6,555 nucleotides of DNA from Bacillota bacterium (GTDB lineage Bacteria > Bacillota > Clostridia > Christensenellales > CAG-138). A program made the position numbers and the translations under genes. The notes under the pieces were generated by a model that made no database searches, was not told the origin of the DNA, and saw nothing but the letters and a program-made list of their open reading frames with translations. Location of the stretch: contig JAEYSE010000045.1 in assembly GCA_023435025.1 (NCBI GenBank), forward strand, positions 1 to 6,555, read 5' to 3'. Positions within the stretch are counted from its first letter, which is position 1. The number at the start of each line of letters is the position of its first letter. Below are positions 1 to 6,284 of the stretch, piece by piece.

Positions 1-84
1 GGGCGTAACGCCCCTTATGTATCCCGTAGGGATTCCAAATGGCCTTAGGCCCTTTGGTGGAATCAAGGGGTGAAACCCCTTGAT
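1..84 (+). repeat. Cluster of perfect short hairpins upstream of hutU (copy 1 of a leader element)
   Basis: Four perfect inverted repeats with 3-base loops can be read: 1-13 (GGGCG-TAA-CGCCC), 21-33 (ATCCC-GTA-GGGAT), 41-51 (GGCC-TTA-GGCC, extended by CCAAA at 35-39 against TTTGG at 53-57 across one mismatch), and 62-84 (10-bp arms at 62-71 and 75-84, loop GAA). The last hairpin ends 10 bases before the AGGAGG of hutU. None is followed by a T-run, so they do not look like intrinsic terminators. From GGGATTCC (29-36) onward the block aligns with 3225-3293 in front of hutI. The element probably continues left of the window. Whether it acts in RNA or is a dispersed DNA repeat cannot be decided here. 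Confidence 0.7.
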
Positions 85-94
85 CGTACCTGAT

Positions 95-100
95 AGGAGG
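95..100 (+). promoter_or_regulatory. Ribosome binding site that fixes the hutU start
   Basis: AGGAGG lies 9 bases before the ATG at 110. It argues against the in-frame TTG at 80, which sits inside the 62-84 hairpin and has no Shine-Dalgarno sequence before it. Confidence 0.85.
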
Positions 101-109
101 GACTGTTAT

Positions 110-2140
110 ATGCTCACTAACAAAACAATCGAACATGCCCGCACCATCAAGCTGGACAACACGCTGCCGGATTACCCGGCGTTCGATCCGCAGTACCGGC
201 GTGCGCCGGACAGAGGCTTTCGCCTCTCTAAAGCGCAGGCGGCGCTTGCGCTGAAAAACGCGCTACGGTATGTGCCGGAAGGGCTGCATGAAGCGCTTGC
301 GCCGGAATTCATGGAGGAGCTTTTGACAAGGGGGCGCATATACGCCTACCGCTACCGGCCGGAGGGGCGTATCTACGGTAAACCGGTTGAGGAGTATAAG
401 GGCAAGTGCCTGGCAGGCAAGGCATTCCAGGTGATGATAGACAACAACCTGGATTTTGAGATCGCGCTCTACCCCTACGAGCTTGTGACATATGGGGAAA
501 CGGGCCAGCCCTGCCAGAACTGGCTGCAGTACCGGTTGATCAAAAAGTATTTGGAAGAGCTAACGGACGAGCAGACGCTGGTGCTTGAATCGGGCCACCC
601 CCTAGGGCTGTTCCCGTCAAAGCCGGATGCCCCGCGCGTGATATTAACGAATGCGCTGATGGTAGGCATGTTTGATAACCGGAACGACTGGGAAACGGCA
701 CAGCAGCTTGGCGTCGCCAACTACGGGCAGATGACGGCGGGTGGCTGGATGTACATCGGCCCACAGGGAATCGTGCACGGTACGTTCAATACCATACTGG
801 GCGCGGGGCGCAAGTTGTTGGGCATTCCTGAAGAAGGAGATCTCACCGGGAAAGTGTTCGTTTCTTCGGGCCTCGGCGGCATGAGCGGCGCGCAGCCCAA
901 GGCGGCGAATATCGCAAACGCCATCGGCATATTCGCGGAGGTGGACAAAAGCCGTATACAGACCCGGATGAACCAGGGCTGGGTGGATATGATGACTGAC
1001 GACCTCTGCGAGGCGATCACATACGCCCAGTGGCACCGGGAGCGCAAACGCTCCGTCTCCATCGCCTACCACGGCAATATCGTGGATCTGCTGGAGTACG
1101 CGGCGAAAGAGAACTTTAGAATCGATCTTTTAAGCGACCAAACCTCCTGCCACAACGTGTACGACGGCGGGTACTGCCCCATGGGAATCACGTTTGAAGA
1201 GCGAACGGAGCTGTTGCATACCGACCGCGAACGCTTTGCGGGGCTGGTGGACGCTTCTCTCAAGCGCCATTTCGAGGCCATACGCTTGCTGGTCGGGCAG
1301 GGGACGTACTTTTTTGATTACGGCAATTCCTTTATGAAAGCCGTGTTTGACAGCGGCGTTACAGAGATTTCCAAGAACGGCATGGATGAAAAAGACGGCT
1401 TTATTTTCCCCTCCTACGTGGAGGATATCATGGGCCCCATGCTGTTCGATTACGGCTACGGCCCCTTCCGCTGGGTGTGCCTTTCCGGAAAGCCGGAAGA
1501 CTTGGAGAAAACCGATGCCGCCGCAATGGCCTGCATCGATCCGGACAGAAGGTTTCAGGACCGGGACAATTATAACTGGATTCGGGATGCGAAAAAGAAT
1601 GGGCTCGTCGTAGGCACGCAGGCGCGCATTTTATACCAGGACGCGGAAGGCCGTACCAATATTGCGCTGCGGTTCAACGAAATGGTGCGAAACGGCGAGA
1701 TCGGCCCCATTATGTTGGGGCGGGATCATCACGACGTCAGCGGCACAGACTCGCCCTTCCGGGAAACCGCCAACATCAAGGACGGCAGCAACATCATGGC
1801 GGATATGGCCACGCAATGCTTTGCGGGCAACGCCGCCCGCGGCATGACTCTGTGCGCGCTGCACAACGGCGGCGGCGTGGGTATTGGCAAGGCCATCAAC
1901 GGCGGGTTTGGGCTGTTGCTCGACGGCAGCGAAAAGACGGATGAAATCATACGTTCTGCCATGATGTGGGACGTCATGGGAGGCGTTGCGCGCCGAGGCT
2001 GGGCCAGGAACGAGCACGCGCTTGAAACCGTGGCCGCTTACAATGAAAAATGGCAGGGGAAAGCGCATATCACGCTGCCCTACCTTGCGGACGATGAACT
2101 GATAGAAAAAACCTTACAAGAAAAGGGGATATCAAAATAA
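110..2140 (+). CDS. hutU: Urocanate hydratase (urocanase), long form
   Basis: Cytosolic enzyme of histidine breakdown that uses tightly bound NAD+ as an electrophile to hydrate urocanate to 4-imidazolone-5-propionate. The 676-residue product has the family landmarks: the YGQMTAGGWMYIGPQG stretch near residues 205-220, the NAD-binding glycine-rich GLGGMSGAQP at 254-263, DQTSCHNVYDGGY near 343-355, MLGRDHHDVSGTDSPFRET near 535-553, and HNGGGVGIGKAINGGFG near 585-601. Compared from memory, classical bacterial HutU (Pseudomonas type) is about 557 residues. This length and the DHHDVSGTDSPFRET wording match the longer form shared by some anaerobes and animals. The segment matching the active-site cysteine region of Pseudomonas HutU (ARICW) reads ARILY here (Leu about 508). 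The start is the ATG at 110, set by AGGAGG; a TTG at 80 would add 10 residues. The stop codon directly abuts the ftcD start, so the two genes are surely co-transcribed. Confidence 0.97.
   Translation: MLTNKTIEHARTIKLDNTLPDYPAFDPQYRRAPDRGFRLSKAQAALALKNALRYVPEGLHEALAPEFMEELLTRGRIYAYRYRPEGRIYGKPVEEYKGKCLAGKAFQVMIDNNLDFEIALYPYELVTYGETGQPCQNWLQYRLIKKYLEELTDEQTLVLESGHPLGLFPSKPDAPRVILTNALMVGMFDNRNDWETAQQLGVANYGQMTAGGWMYIGPQGIVHGTFNTILGAGRKLLGIPEEGDLTGKVFVSSGLGGMSGAQPKAANIANAIGIFAEVDKSRIQTRMNQGWVDMMTDDLCEAITYAQWHRERKRSVSIAYHGNIVDLLEYAAKENFRIDLLSDQTSCHNVYDGGYCPMGITFEERTELLHTDRERFAGLVDASLKRHFEAIRLLVGQGTYFFDYGNSFMKAVFDSGVTEISKNGMDEKDGFIFPSYVEDIMGPMLFDYGYGPFRWVCLSGKPEDLEKTDAAAMACIDPDRRFQDRDNYNWIRDAKKNGLVVGTQARILYQDAEGRTNIALRFNEMVRNGEIGPIMLGRDHHDVSGTDSPFRETANIKDGSNIMADMATQCFAGNAARGMTLCALHNGGGVGIGKAINGGFGLLLDGSEKTDEIIRSAMMWDVMGGVARRGWARNEHALETVAAYNEKWQGKAHITLPYLADDELIEKTLQEKGISK
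2123..2128 (+). promoter_or_regulatory. Ribosome binding site of ftcD inside the hutU end
   Basis: AAGGGG lies in the last codons of hutU, 12 bases before the ATG at 2141. The match is weaker and the spacing longer than for hutU or hutI, so ftcD may partly depend on translational coupling from hutU. Confidence 0.5.
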
Positions 2141-3037
2141 ATGGCAAAGCTCGTAGAATGCGTGCCCAACATCAGCGAGGGCAGAAGGCCGGAAGTCATT
2201 GAAGCGGTGGTAGACGAGGTCAGGCGCACCCCCGGTGTGACGCTGCTTGACTATAGCTCGGACACAAGCCACAACCGTACCGTCATCACGTTTTTGGGAA
2301 GCCCGGAAGGTGTTGCGGAAGCGGCGGTTGCGGTTGCGAAAAAGGCGGCGGAATTGATTGACCTGACCGTGCACCAGGGCGAACATCCGCGCATGGGCGC
2401 GGTGGACGTCATTCCCTTCATACCTATCAAGGACGTCACAACGGAAGACTGCGTAACGCTTTCAAAAATTGTCGCAAATCGGGTATGGCAAGAGGCGCAT
2501 ATGCCTGTGTTCTTGTATGAAGAATCGGCATCCTCTCCTTTGCGCGTAAACCTCGCCGCCATCCGCAAAGGGCAGTTCGAGGGCATGGCGCAAAAGGTTA
2601 TGGAACCCGAGTGGGAGCCGGATTTCGGCGGCAGGAGCATACACCCCACGGCGGGCGTGGTCGCCGTCGGCGCGCGCATGCCGCTCATCGCGTTCAATAT
2701 CAACCTCTCCACATCGGATGTATCCATCGCTTCCAACATCGCGAAAATTATCCGCCAGAGCAGCGGCGGACTCCCGTATGTCAAGGCATTGGGTGTCATG
2801 CTCTCCGAGCGCAATATCGCACAGGTTTCCATAAACATGACAAACTTTCAAAACACGCCGCTCTACCGCGTGCTGGAGCTTGTGAAGGCTGAAGCAAGGC
2901 GTTACGGAGTATCCGTCGTCGGCACGGAAATCGTAGGCCTTGCCCCCATGCAGGCGCTCGCCGATTCTGCGGAATACTACATGCAGATCGAAGCGTTCGA
3001 TTTCAGCAAACAGGTACTGGAGAATCATATTTTATAA
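2141..3037 (+). CDS. ftcD: Glutamate formimidoyltransferase (stand-alone FtcD)
   Basis: Transfers the formimino group of N-formimino-L-glutamate to tetrahydrofolate, giving L-glutamate and 5-formimino-tetrahydrofolate. The 298 residues match the two-subdomain transferase half of mammalian FTCD, with an N-terminal part of about 1-178 and a C-terminal part of about 179-298. The family signature VECVPNISEGR is at residues 5-15. The VHQGEHPRMGAVDV block at 77-90 holds His82, the same number as the catalytic histidine described for the pig enzyme. PTAGVVAVGAR, at about 179-189, marks the second half. The signature directly after Met1 leaves no doubt about the start. There is no cyclodeaminase domain; that function is encoded separately by fchA downstream. 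The gene starts on the base after the hutU stop codon, and 265 non-coding bases separate it from hutI. Confidence 0.97.
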   Translation: MAKLVECVPNISEGRRPEVIEAVVDEVRRTPGVTLLDYSSDTSHNRTVITFLGSPEGVAEAAVAVAKKAAELIDLTVHQGEHPRMGAVDVIPFIPIKDVTTEDCVTLSKIVANRVWQEAHMPVFLYEESASSPLRVNLAAIRKGQFEGMAQKVMEPEWEPDFGGRSIHPTAGVVAVGARMPLIAFNINLSTSDVSIASNIAKIIRQSSGGLPYVKALGVMLSERNIAQVSINMTNFQNTPLYRVLELVKAEARRYGVSVVGTEIVGLAPMQALADSAEYYMQIEAFDFSKQVLENHIL

Positions 3038-3194
3038 AGGATTCTTTGGAGGCCCCACGGTTCGCAATGGTCGCACAAGAATTGTGCTCCCTTGCTTACC
3101 GGGACTTCGCCTCGCTTTTCCCGCCACAGGCGGCGCTTGACTACATCCCCCCAAACCTCCGGTTAGGGCCGTAGCGGCCCTAACAACCTATTTT
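3038..3194. other. Non-coding gap after ftcD with small hairpins
   Basis: No convincing gene is seen; short frames here are extensions of shadow frames. Perfect small inverted repeats with 3-base spacers occur at 3073-3087 (GCACAA-GAA-TTGTGC) and 3121-3133 (CCGCC-ACA-GGCGG), plus the larger one at 3162-3184. No hairpin is directly followed by a T-run, so no clear terminator closes hutU-ftcD. A TTGACT at 3137-3142 has no -10 box at the right distance. Confidence 0.6.
3162..3184 (+). repeat. Perfect 10-bp hairpin with TAG loop
   Basis: The arms GTTAGGGCCG (3162-3171) and CGGCCCTAAC (3175-3184) are exact reverse complements around the loop TAG. A weak TATTTT follows five bases after the stem (3189-3194). 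It could slow or stop transcription, but it lacks the usual immediate T-tract. Confidence 0.75.
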
Positions 3195-3278
3195 GGGAAC
3201 GCCCTAAGAGGACTTTTTCAGGGAGGGATTCCCAAGGGAGTGTCCCTTGGGTGGGGTTTCAGGGGCTTTGCCCCTGAA
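3195..3278 (+). repeat. Hairpin leader element upstream of hutI (copy 2)
   Basis: It contains two perfect hairpins. The first is CCCAAGGGA-GTG-TCCCTTGGG (3231-3251). The second is 9-bp arms TTCAGGGGC and GCCCCTGAA around TTT (3258-3278). The block starts with GGGAACGCCC (compare GGGCGTAACGCCC at 1-13) and shares GGGATTCC (3225-3232) with 29-36. The final hairpin ends 9 bases before the AGGAGG of hutI, against 10 in copy 1. Stem bases differ from copy 1 by paired changes. Confidence 0.7.
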
Positions 3279-3285
3279 CAGTCTT

Positions 3286-3293
3286 AAAGGAGG
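3286..3293 (+). promoter_or_regulatory. Ribosome binding site of hutI
   Basis: AAAGGAGG lies 9 bases before the ATG at 3303, the same spacing as for hutU, and confirms this start. Confidence 0.85.
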
Positions 3294-3302
3294 ATCGTTT
3301 CC

Positions 3303-4532
3303 ATGCTGCTCATCAAAAACATCGGTCTGCTGCAAACGCCTGTAGGCTCAAAAAGCGCAAAAGGCAAGGCGCAGGCGCGCAACCTGAAAATCAAAAACGC
3401 CGCCATACTGATAGAGGATGGCTTAATCAAAGCGGTGTACGAGGATGGCGAGCTTCCATTTTGCGACAAAGGCGTGGACACGCTGGATGCGGGGGGCAGG
3501 TTAGCTACGCCGGGGTGGATCGACTGCCATACGCACCTGGTGTTCGGCGGGTGGCGTCAGCATGAGGTGCCGTTGAAACTCCGGGGCGCAAGCTACCTGG
3601 AAATCTTACGCGCGGGCGGCGGGATATTGGATACCGTGCGGCATACGAGGGAAGCCACTGAAGACGCGCTGTATGAAAAGAGCAGTGCATTTCTAAAAGA
3701 AATGCTGACGCACGGCGTGACGGCTGTTGAGGGTAAAAGCGGCTACGGGCTGGATTTGGAGCATGAGCTCAAGCAGCTTCGCGTGATGAAGCGGCTCAAC
3801 GAAGCACAGCCGGTTGAGGTTATCCCCACATTCATGGGAGCACATGCGATCCCTGCGGAATACGCGGGGGACGGGGACGGGTATATCGATTATCTGTGCC
3901 GCGATGTGCTACCAAAGGTACAAGAGGAAGGGCTTGCGCGCTTTGCGGACGTGTTCTGCGAGGATTCTGTGTTTAACGTTGAACAAAGCCGTAAATATCT
4001 AAAGGCCGCTCAGGTACTAGGGCTCGGTGTAAAGATCCATGCGGACGAAATTGAGGAGATCGGCGGGGCAAGGCTTGCGGGGGAACTCCGCGCGGTTTCG
4101 GCAGAGCATCTTATCGCCACGGGGGAGCAGGGCATGGAAGCGCTGGCCGCGGGCGGCGTCACGGCGGTGCTGCTGCCGCAAACCTCGTTCTATCTCAACA
4201 AGCCGTTCGCGCAGGCGCGGCGTATGATAGAACTCGGCATTCCCGTTGCCATCGCCTCGGATTTCAACCCCGGCTCGTCGCCGTCATTAAACTTGCAGCT
4301 TGCCGCGAACCTTGGTTATCTCAAATATCGGATGGAACCTTCCGAAGTGCTTACCGCCGTAACGCTTAACGCGGCTTGTGCAATCGGCCTTGGAGACCGC
4401 TTGGGGACCATCGAGCCGGGCAAGCAGGCGGATATCGTGCTCTGGGATGCGCCTGATATGGAAATGCTCTGCTACCGCTTCGGCAGCAACTTGGCTCATA
4501 CCGTCATCAAAAAAGGAGAAGTGCAATGTTAA
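3303..4532 (+). CDS. hutI: Imidazolonepropionase
   Basis: Metal-dependent cytosolic amidohydrolase that opens the ring of 4-imidazolone-5-propionate to N-formimino-L-glutamate, linking HutU to FtcD. The 409 residues fit the usual family length of about 400-420. The amidohydrolase metal site is complete: the HTH motif at residues 76-78 (DCHTHLVFGG), His246 in KIHADEI, and Asp320 in ASDFNPGSSPS. His181 in MGAHAIP and His269 in SAEHL match conserved active-site histidines of the family. GKSGYGLD (144-151) is also typical of HutI. The C-terminal GTIEPGKQADIVLWD (368-382) closes the beta-sandwich domain of this superfamily. The last 7 bases overlap fchA, showing an operon. The gene is separated from ftcD by the hairpin-rich gap, so hutI-fchA may have its own transcript or be read through from ftcD. 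Confidence 0.97.
   Translation: MLLIKNIGLLQTPVGSKSAKGKAQARNLKIKNAAILIEDGLIKAVYEDGELPFCDKGVDTLDAGGRLATPGWIDCHTHLVFGGWRQHEVPLKLRGASYLEILRAGGGILDTVRHTREATEDALYEKSSAFLKEMLTHGVTAVEGKSGYGLDLEHELKQLRVMKRLNEAQPVEVIPTFMGAHAIPAEYAGDGDGYIDYLCRDVLPKVQEEGLARFADVFCEDSVFNVEQSRKYLKAAQVLGLGVKIHADEIEEIGGARLAGELRAVSAEHLIATGEQGMEALAAGGVTAVLLPQTSFYLNKPFAQARRMIELGIPVAIASDFNPGSSPSLNLQLAANLGYLKYRMEPSEVLTAVTLNAACAIGLGDRLGTIEPGKQADIVLWDAPDMEMLCYRFGSNLAHTVIKKGEVQC
4513..4518 (+). promoter_or_regulatory. Ribosome binding site of fchA inside hutI
   Basis: AAGGAG lies within the last hutI codons, 7 bases before the ATG at 4526. It supports this start and direct initiation of fchA despite the overlap. Confidence 0.75.
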
Positions 4533-5149
4533 AAGAGCTTAAACTGGCGGAATATCTGAACCTTCTCGCGTCCGATTCACCTGCTCCCGGCGGCGGCAGC
4601 GCAAGCGCGCTTTGCGGCGCGCAGGGCGCGGCGCTCGCGGCCATGGTGGCAAACCTTACGGTTTCCAGAAAGAAATACGAGGCCTTCCATTCGATTTGTG
4701 CTGAGGCTGCGGAGAAAGCGGAAGCGTTAAGGTCCCAGCTTACCGCACAGATCGACCGGGATACGGACGCGTATACGCTGGTGTGCGAGGCTATGAAGCT
4801 CCCCAAGGAAACGGAAGAAGAAAAGCGCGTCCGTGCTGACAAAATCGCAGAGGCCATGCTGTTCGCGACGGAAGTCCCATATGATACCATGGCGCTCGCT
4901 GTACAGGCATTGGAGGTCGCGCGGGCGCTGGTGGGGCAGAGTAACCCCAACGCCGCAAGCGACTTGGGCGTGGCGGCGTGCAATCTCGAAACCTGCGCAA
5001 AGGGCGCGTGGCTTAACGTCCGCATCAACCTTGGCGGCGTCAATGATGAACAAAGAGTGAAAGAATTTCAAACAGGCGGGGAAGAGTTGTTCAATAAGGC
5101 GGAGGTCCTTGCAAAGGAGACTTACGCTGCTGTGGCTGCTTCGCTTTAA
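4526..5149 (+). CDS. fchA: Formimidoyl-tetrahydrofolate cyclodeaminase (FTCD_C family)
   Basis: Converts 5-formimino-tetrahydrofolate to 5,10-methenyl-tetrahydrofolate with release of ammonia, completing the folate-linked end of histidine degradation. The 207-residue all-helical protein matches the C-terminal domain of mammalian FTCD and stand-alone bacterial FchA in length and motifs. These are SPAPGGGSASAL at 18-29, DRDTDAYT at 77-84, ATEVPYD at 114-120, SNPNAASDLGVA at 139-150 and WLNVRINL at 162-169. It overlaps hutI by 7 bases and has its own AAGGAG. Relatives in the same fold include serine-cycle and acetogen FchA (methenyl-tetrahydrofolate cyclohydrolase). The hut context strongly favours the formimino substrate here, though the product could also help the wider one-carbon pool. 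A terminator hairpin follows 13 bases after the stop. Confidence 0.95.
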   Translation: MLKELKLAEYLNLLASDSPAPGGGSASALCGAQGAALAAMVANLTVSRKKYEAFHSICAEAAEKAEALRSQLTAQIDRDTDAYTLVCEAMKLPKETEEEKRVRADKIAEAMLFATEVPYDTMALAVQALEVARALVGQSNPNAASDLGVAACNLETCAKGAWLNVRINLGGVNDEQRVKEFQTGGEELFNKAEVLAKETYAAVAASL

Positions 5150-5162
5150 TCGTAAACAAAAC

Positions 5163-5189
5163 AACCGCCGCAGAAGCCCTGCGGCGGTT
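5163..5189. terminator. Terminator hairpin between convergent fchA and the GNAT gene
   Basis: A perfect 11-bp stem AACCGCCGCAG (5163-5173) pairs with CTGCGGCGGTT (5179-5189) around a 5-base loop. On the + strand it runs into TTTCTT, and on the minus strand into GTTTTGTTT. It lies between the fchA stop (5149) and the stop of the convergent gene (5205), so it probably ends transcription in both directions. Confidence 0.85.
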
Positions 5190-5204
5190 TCTTGCTATCA
5201 GATA

Positions 5205-5483
5205 TCATTTCTCCAGAATGTCCGCATACTCCTCATGCTCGGAAAACCATTTGACGGCATAGGAGCATGTAGCCCGCGCCTTGAGGCCGCGCGCCTTCAC
5301 ATCCGCCGCGGCGGCAGTGAGCAGCATATTTGCGACGCCCTGCCCGCGCAGAGAGGGGTCCACAAACGTATGGTTGAAATTGACGGTCGTAGCGGATACG
5401 GCGGGGAACGTGGCTTCGGCGATTACCCCTCCGTCCTTGTCCAATGCATATACACGGTTGGCTTCGTGCTGGATGGAAATCAT
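5205..5483 (-). CDS. Small GNAT-like N-acetyltransferase (YjdJ/COG2388 type)
   Basis: A 92-residue protein of the short GCN5-related acetyltransferase group (Pfam Acetyltransf_CG / COG2388). It has the acetyl-CoA pyrophosphate-binding turn LRGQGVA at residues 45-51, preceded by NFNHTFVDP on the central strand (35-43). The C-terminal CSYAVKWFSEHEEYADIL (73-90) resembles the tail conserved in this group. Proteins of this size keep only the cofactor-binding core, and their substrates are generally unknown, so no specific reaction is assigned. The ATG at 5483 is preferred because GAGGTG (5490-5495) sits 6 bases upstream; a GTG at 5492 would add three residues and overlap that site. It lies downstream of yunB on the same strand but beyond yunB's terminator, so it probably has its own promoter. 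It converges on fchA with no sign of a role in histidine use. Confidence 0.85.
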   Translation of the reverse strand: MISIQHEANRVYALDKDGGVIAEATFPAVSATTVNFNHTFVDPSLRGQGVANMLLTAAAADVKARGLKARATCSYAVKWFSEHEEYADILEK

Positions 5484-5489
5484 TAAACT

Positions 5490-5495
5490 CACCTC
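5490..5495 (-). promoter_or_regulatory. Ribosome binding site choosing the GNAT start
   Basis: On the minus strand GAGGTG lies 6 bases before the ATG at 5483. It favours that codon over the in-frame GTG at 5492, which falls within the site itself. Confidence 0.6.
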
Positions 5496-5544
5496 AGCTT
5501 TATCATACCACAGGATAACGTGGGATAAGCGCGGAGGGCCTTTA

Positions 5545-5583
5545 TAAAATAAAAAGCCGGAAGGATATCACCCTTCCGGCTTT
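5545..5583 (-). terminator. Intrinsic terminator of yunB
   Basis: Read on the minus strand, a 12-bp stem AAAGCCGGAAGG / CCTTCCGGCTTT (arms 5572-5583 and 5553-5564, 7-base loop) is followed by a T-rich run, TTTTTATTTTA. It starts 14 bases after the yunB stop codon and is a classic Rho-independent terminator for that strand. Confidence 0.9.
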
Positions 5584-5597
5584 GACATATCATGGCT

Positions 5598-6263
5598 TTA
5601 GTCGGCTTCCGGTACCAAGTTGAGCATATCCTCGTTGTTGGCGACGTCCGTATACGCTTCGGGTACCTTTCCTACAATGATTTGCTCAGCCACCGGCATG
5701 GAGAGGGTCACGGTATCCATTTTTGCACTTCCGGGGAGTATGATGGCGACATTGACGGACATCGTGAGCACAACGCGGTGGAGCGTCTGGTTGATGCCCG
5801 CCGAGCGAAACTCGCTGGAAATGTGCGTCTGCACCGCGCCCTCGGGCGAAAAATTCATCCGCAGCATGGGCCCGGCGCCCGAGAACAGCGGAATACCAAC
5901 TGCGGTACCCATGGGGAGGTCAATTCCCTGCTTTCCAAGCTGCGTCAGCTTTGCCTGCGAGGCGTCCGCGCAGCGTGCCGCGAACAGATTGATGGCGGCG
6001 CTGTTGAGTTCTACATAGAAGACCTGATCCACCGTTTTTTGTATTTCCACAAAGCGTGCGCTTTGTTCGCTTTCGCTCAGTTGCTCCAGCACGGAAGTGT
6101 ACATGGCCTTGGACGCTTCGGCCTGCACGCGCGTCTGCGCAAGCTGCATTAAGGCAGGGCGAAGCTGCGCGTTAATGAGCGCGTAAGAGAGTACCATTAA
6201 AACCAGTACGGCCCCGGCTATGATGAGTATCATTCGTTTCAAGCGTCGTTTCCGGTATTCCAT
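5598..6263 (-). CDS. yunB: Sporulation protein YunB
   Basis: Membrane-anchored protein of the YunB family, which in Bacillus subtilis belongs to the mother-cell sporulation programme; its biochemical role is unknown. The 221-residue product opens with a basic MEYRKRRLKR segment and a single hydrophobic helix at about 11-30, giving an N-in anchor with the rest outside. A soluble domain follows. Family-typical stretches are SGAGPMLRMNFSPEGAVQTHISSEFRSAGINQTLHR (residues 128-163, quoted in parts: SGAGP at 128-132, AGINQTLHR at 155-163) and PVAEQIIVGKVPEAY at 190-204. It is somewhat shorter than the B. subtilis protein (about 250 residues), mainly in the N-terminal part. The ATG at 6263 is chosen because GGGGAGG lies 9 bases upstream; frames starting further up run through that site. 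It stands alone with its own terminator, and it marks the host as an endospore former or recent descendant of one. Confidence 0.92.
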   Translation of the reverse strand: MEYRKRRLKRMILIIAGAVLVLMVLSYALINAQLRPALMQLAQTRVQAEASKAMYTSVLEQLSESEQSARFVEIQKTVDQVFYVELNSAAINLFAARCADASQAKLTQLGKQGIDLPMGTAVGIPLFSGAGPMLRMNFSPEGAVQTHISSEFRSAGINQTLHRVVLTMSVNVAIILPGSAKMDTVTLSMPVAEQIIVGKVPEAYTDVANNEDMLNLVPEAD

Positions 6264-6272
6264 AGTTGCATG

Positions 6273-6279
6273 CCTCCCC
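6273..6279 (-). promoter_or_regulatory. Ribosome binding site that fixes the yunB start
   Basis: On the minus strand GGGGAGG lies 9 bases before the ATG at 6263. An in-frame ATG at 6281 overlaps this site and is therefore unlikely to be the start. Confidence 0.8.
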
Positions 6280-6284
6280 ATAGC

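Noticed and set aside
1..84. CRISPR array or insertion sequence end
   Set aside because: The repeats differ in sequence and length, there are no spacer-repeat units, and there is no transposase or target duplication in the window.
80..109. In-frame TTG start at 80 giving a 686-residue HutU
   Set aside because: It lies inside the 62-84 hairpin, lacks a Shine-Dalgarno sequence, and would place the true AGGAGG inside the coding region. The ATG at 110 has ideal spacing.
644..1072. Open frames of more than 100 codons on the minus strand across hutU, ftcD and fchA
   Set aside because: They lie antisense to clearly conserved enzymes, show no recognisable protein motifs and no ribosome binding sites, and are expected by chance in GC-rich coding DNA.
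3162..3194. Intrinsic terminator after ftcD
   Set aside because: The hairpin is strong but the T-rich stretch is short and begins five bases after the stem. It fits the 3-base-loop repeat series better than a terminator.
3156..3293. CCTCC at 3156-3160 as a sequestering partner for GGAGG at 3289-3293 (riboswitch-like idea)
   Set aside because: The complementarity is only five bases, also matches GGAGG at 3048-3052, and would have to span the strong local hairpins. No known riboswitch core was recognised.
5502..5507. TATGAT on the minus strand as the -10 of the GNAT gene
   Set aside because: There is no -35 at the right distance, and the start site would fall on the ribosome binding site itself.
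5592..6152. A 186-codon + strand frame opposite yunB
   Set aside because: It is antisense to a gene with family-wide conserved motifs, a ribosome binding site and a terminator. The frame has no recognisable content of its own.
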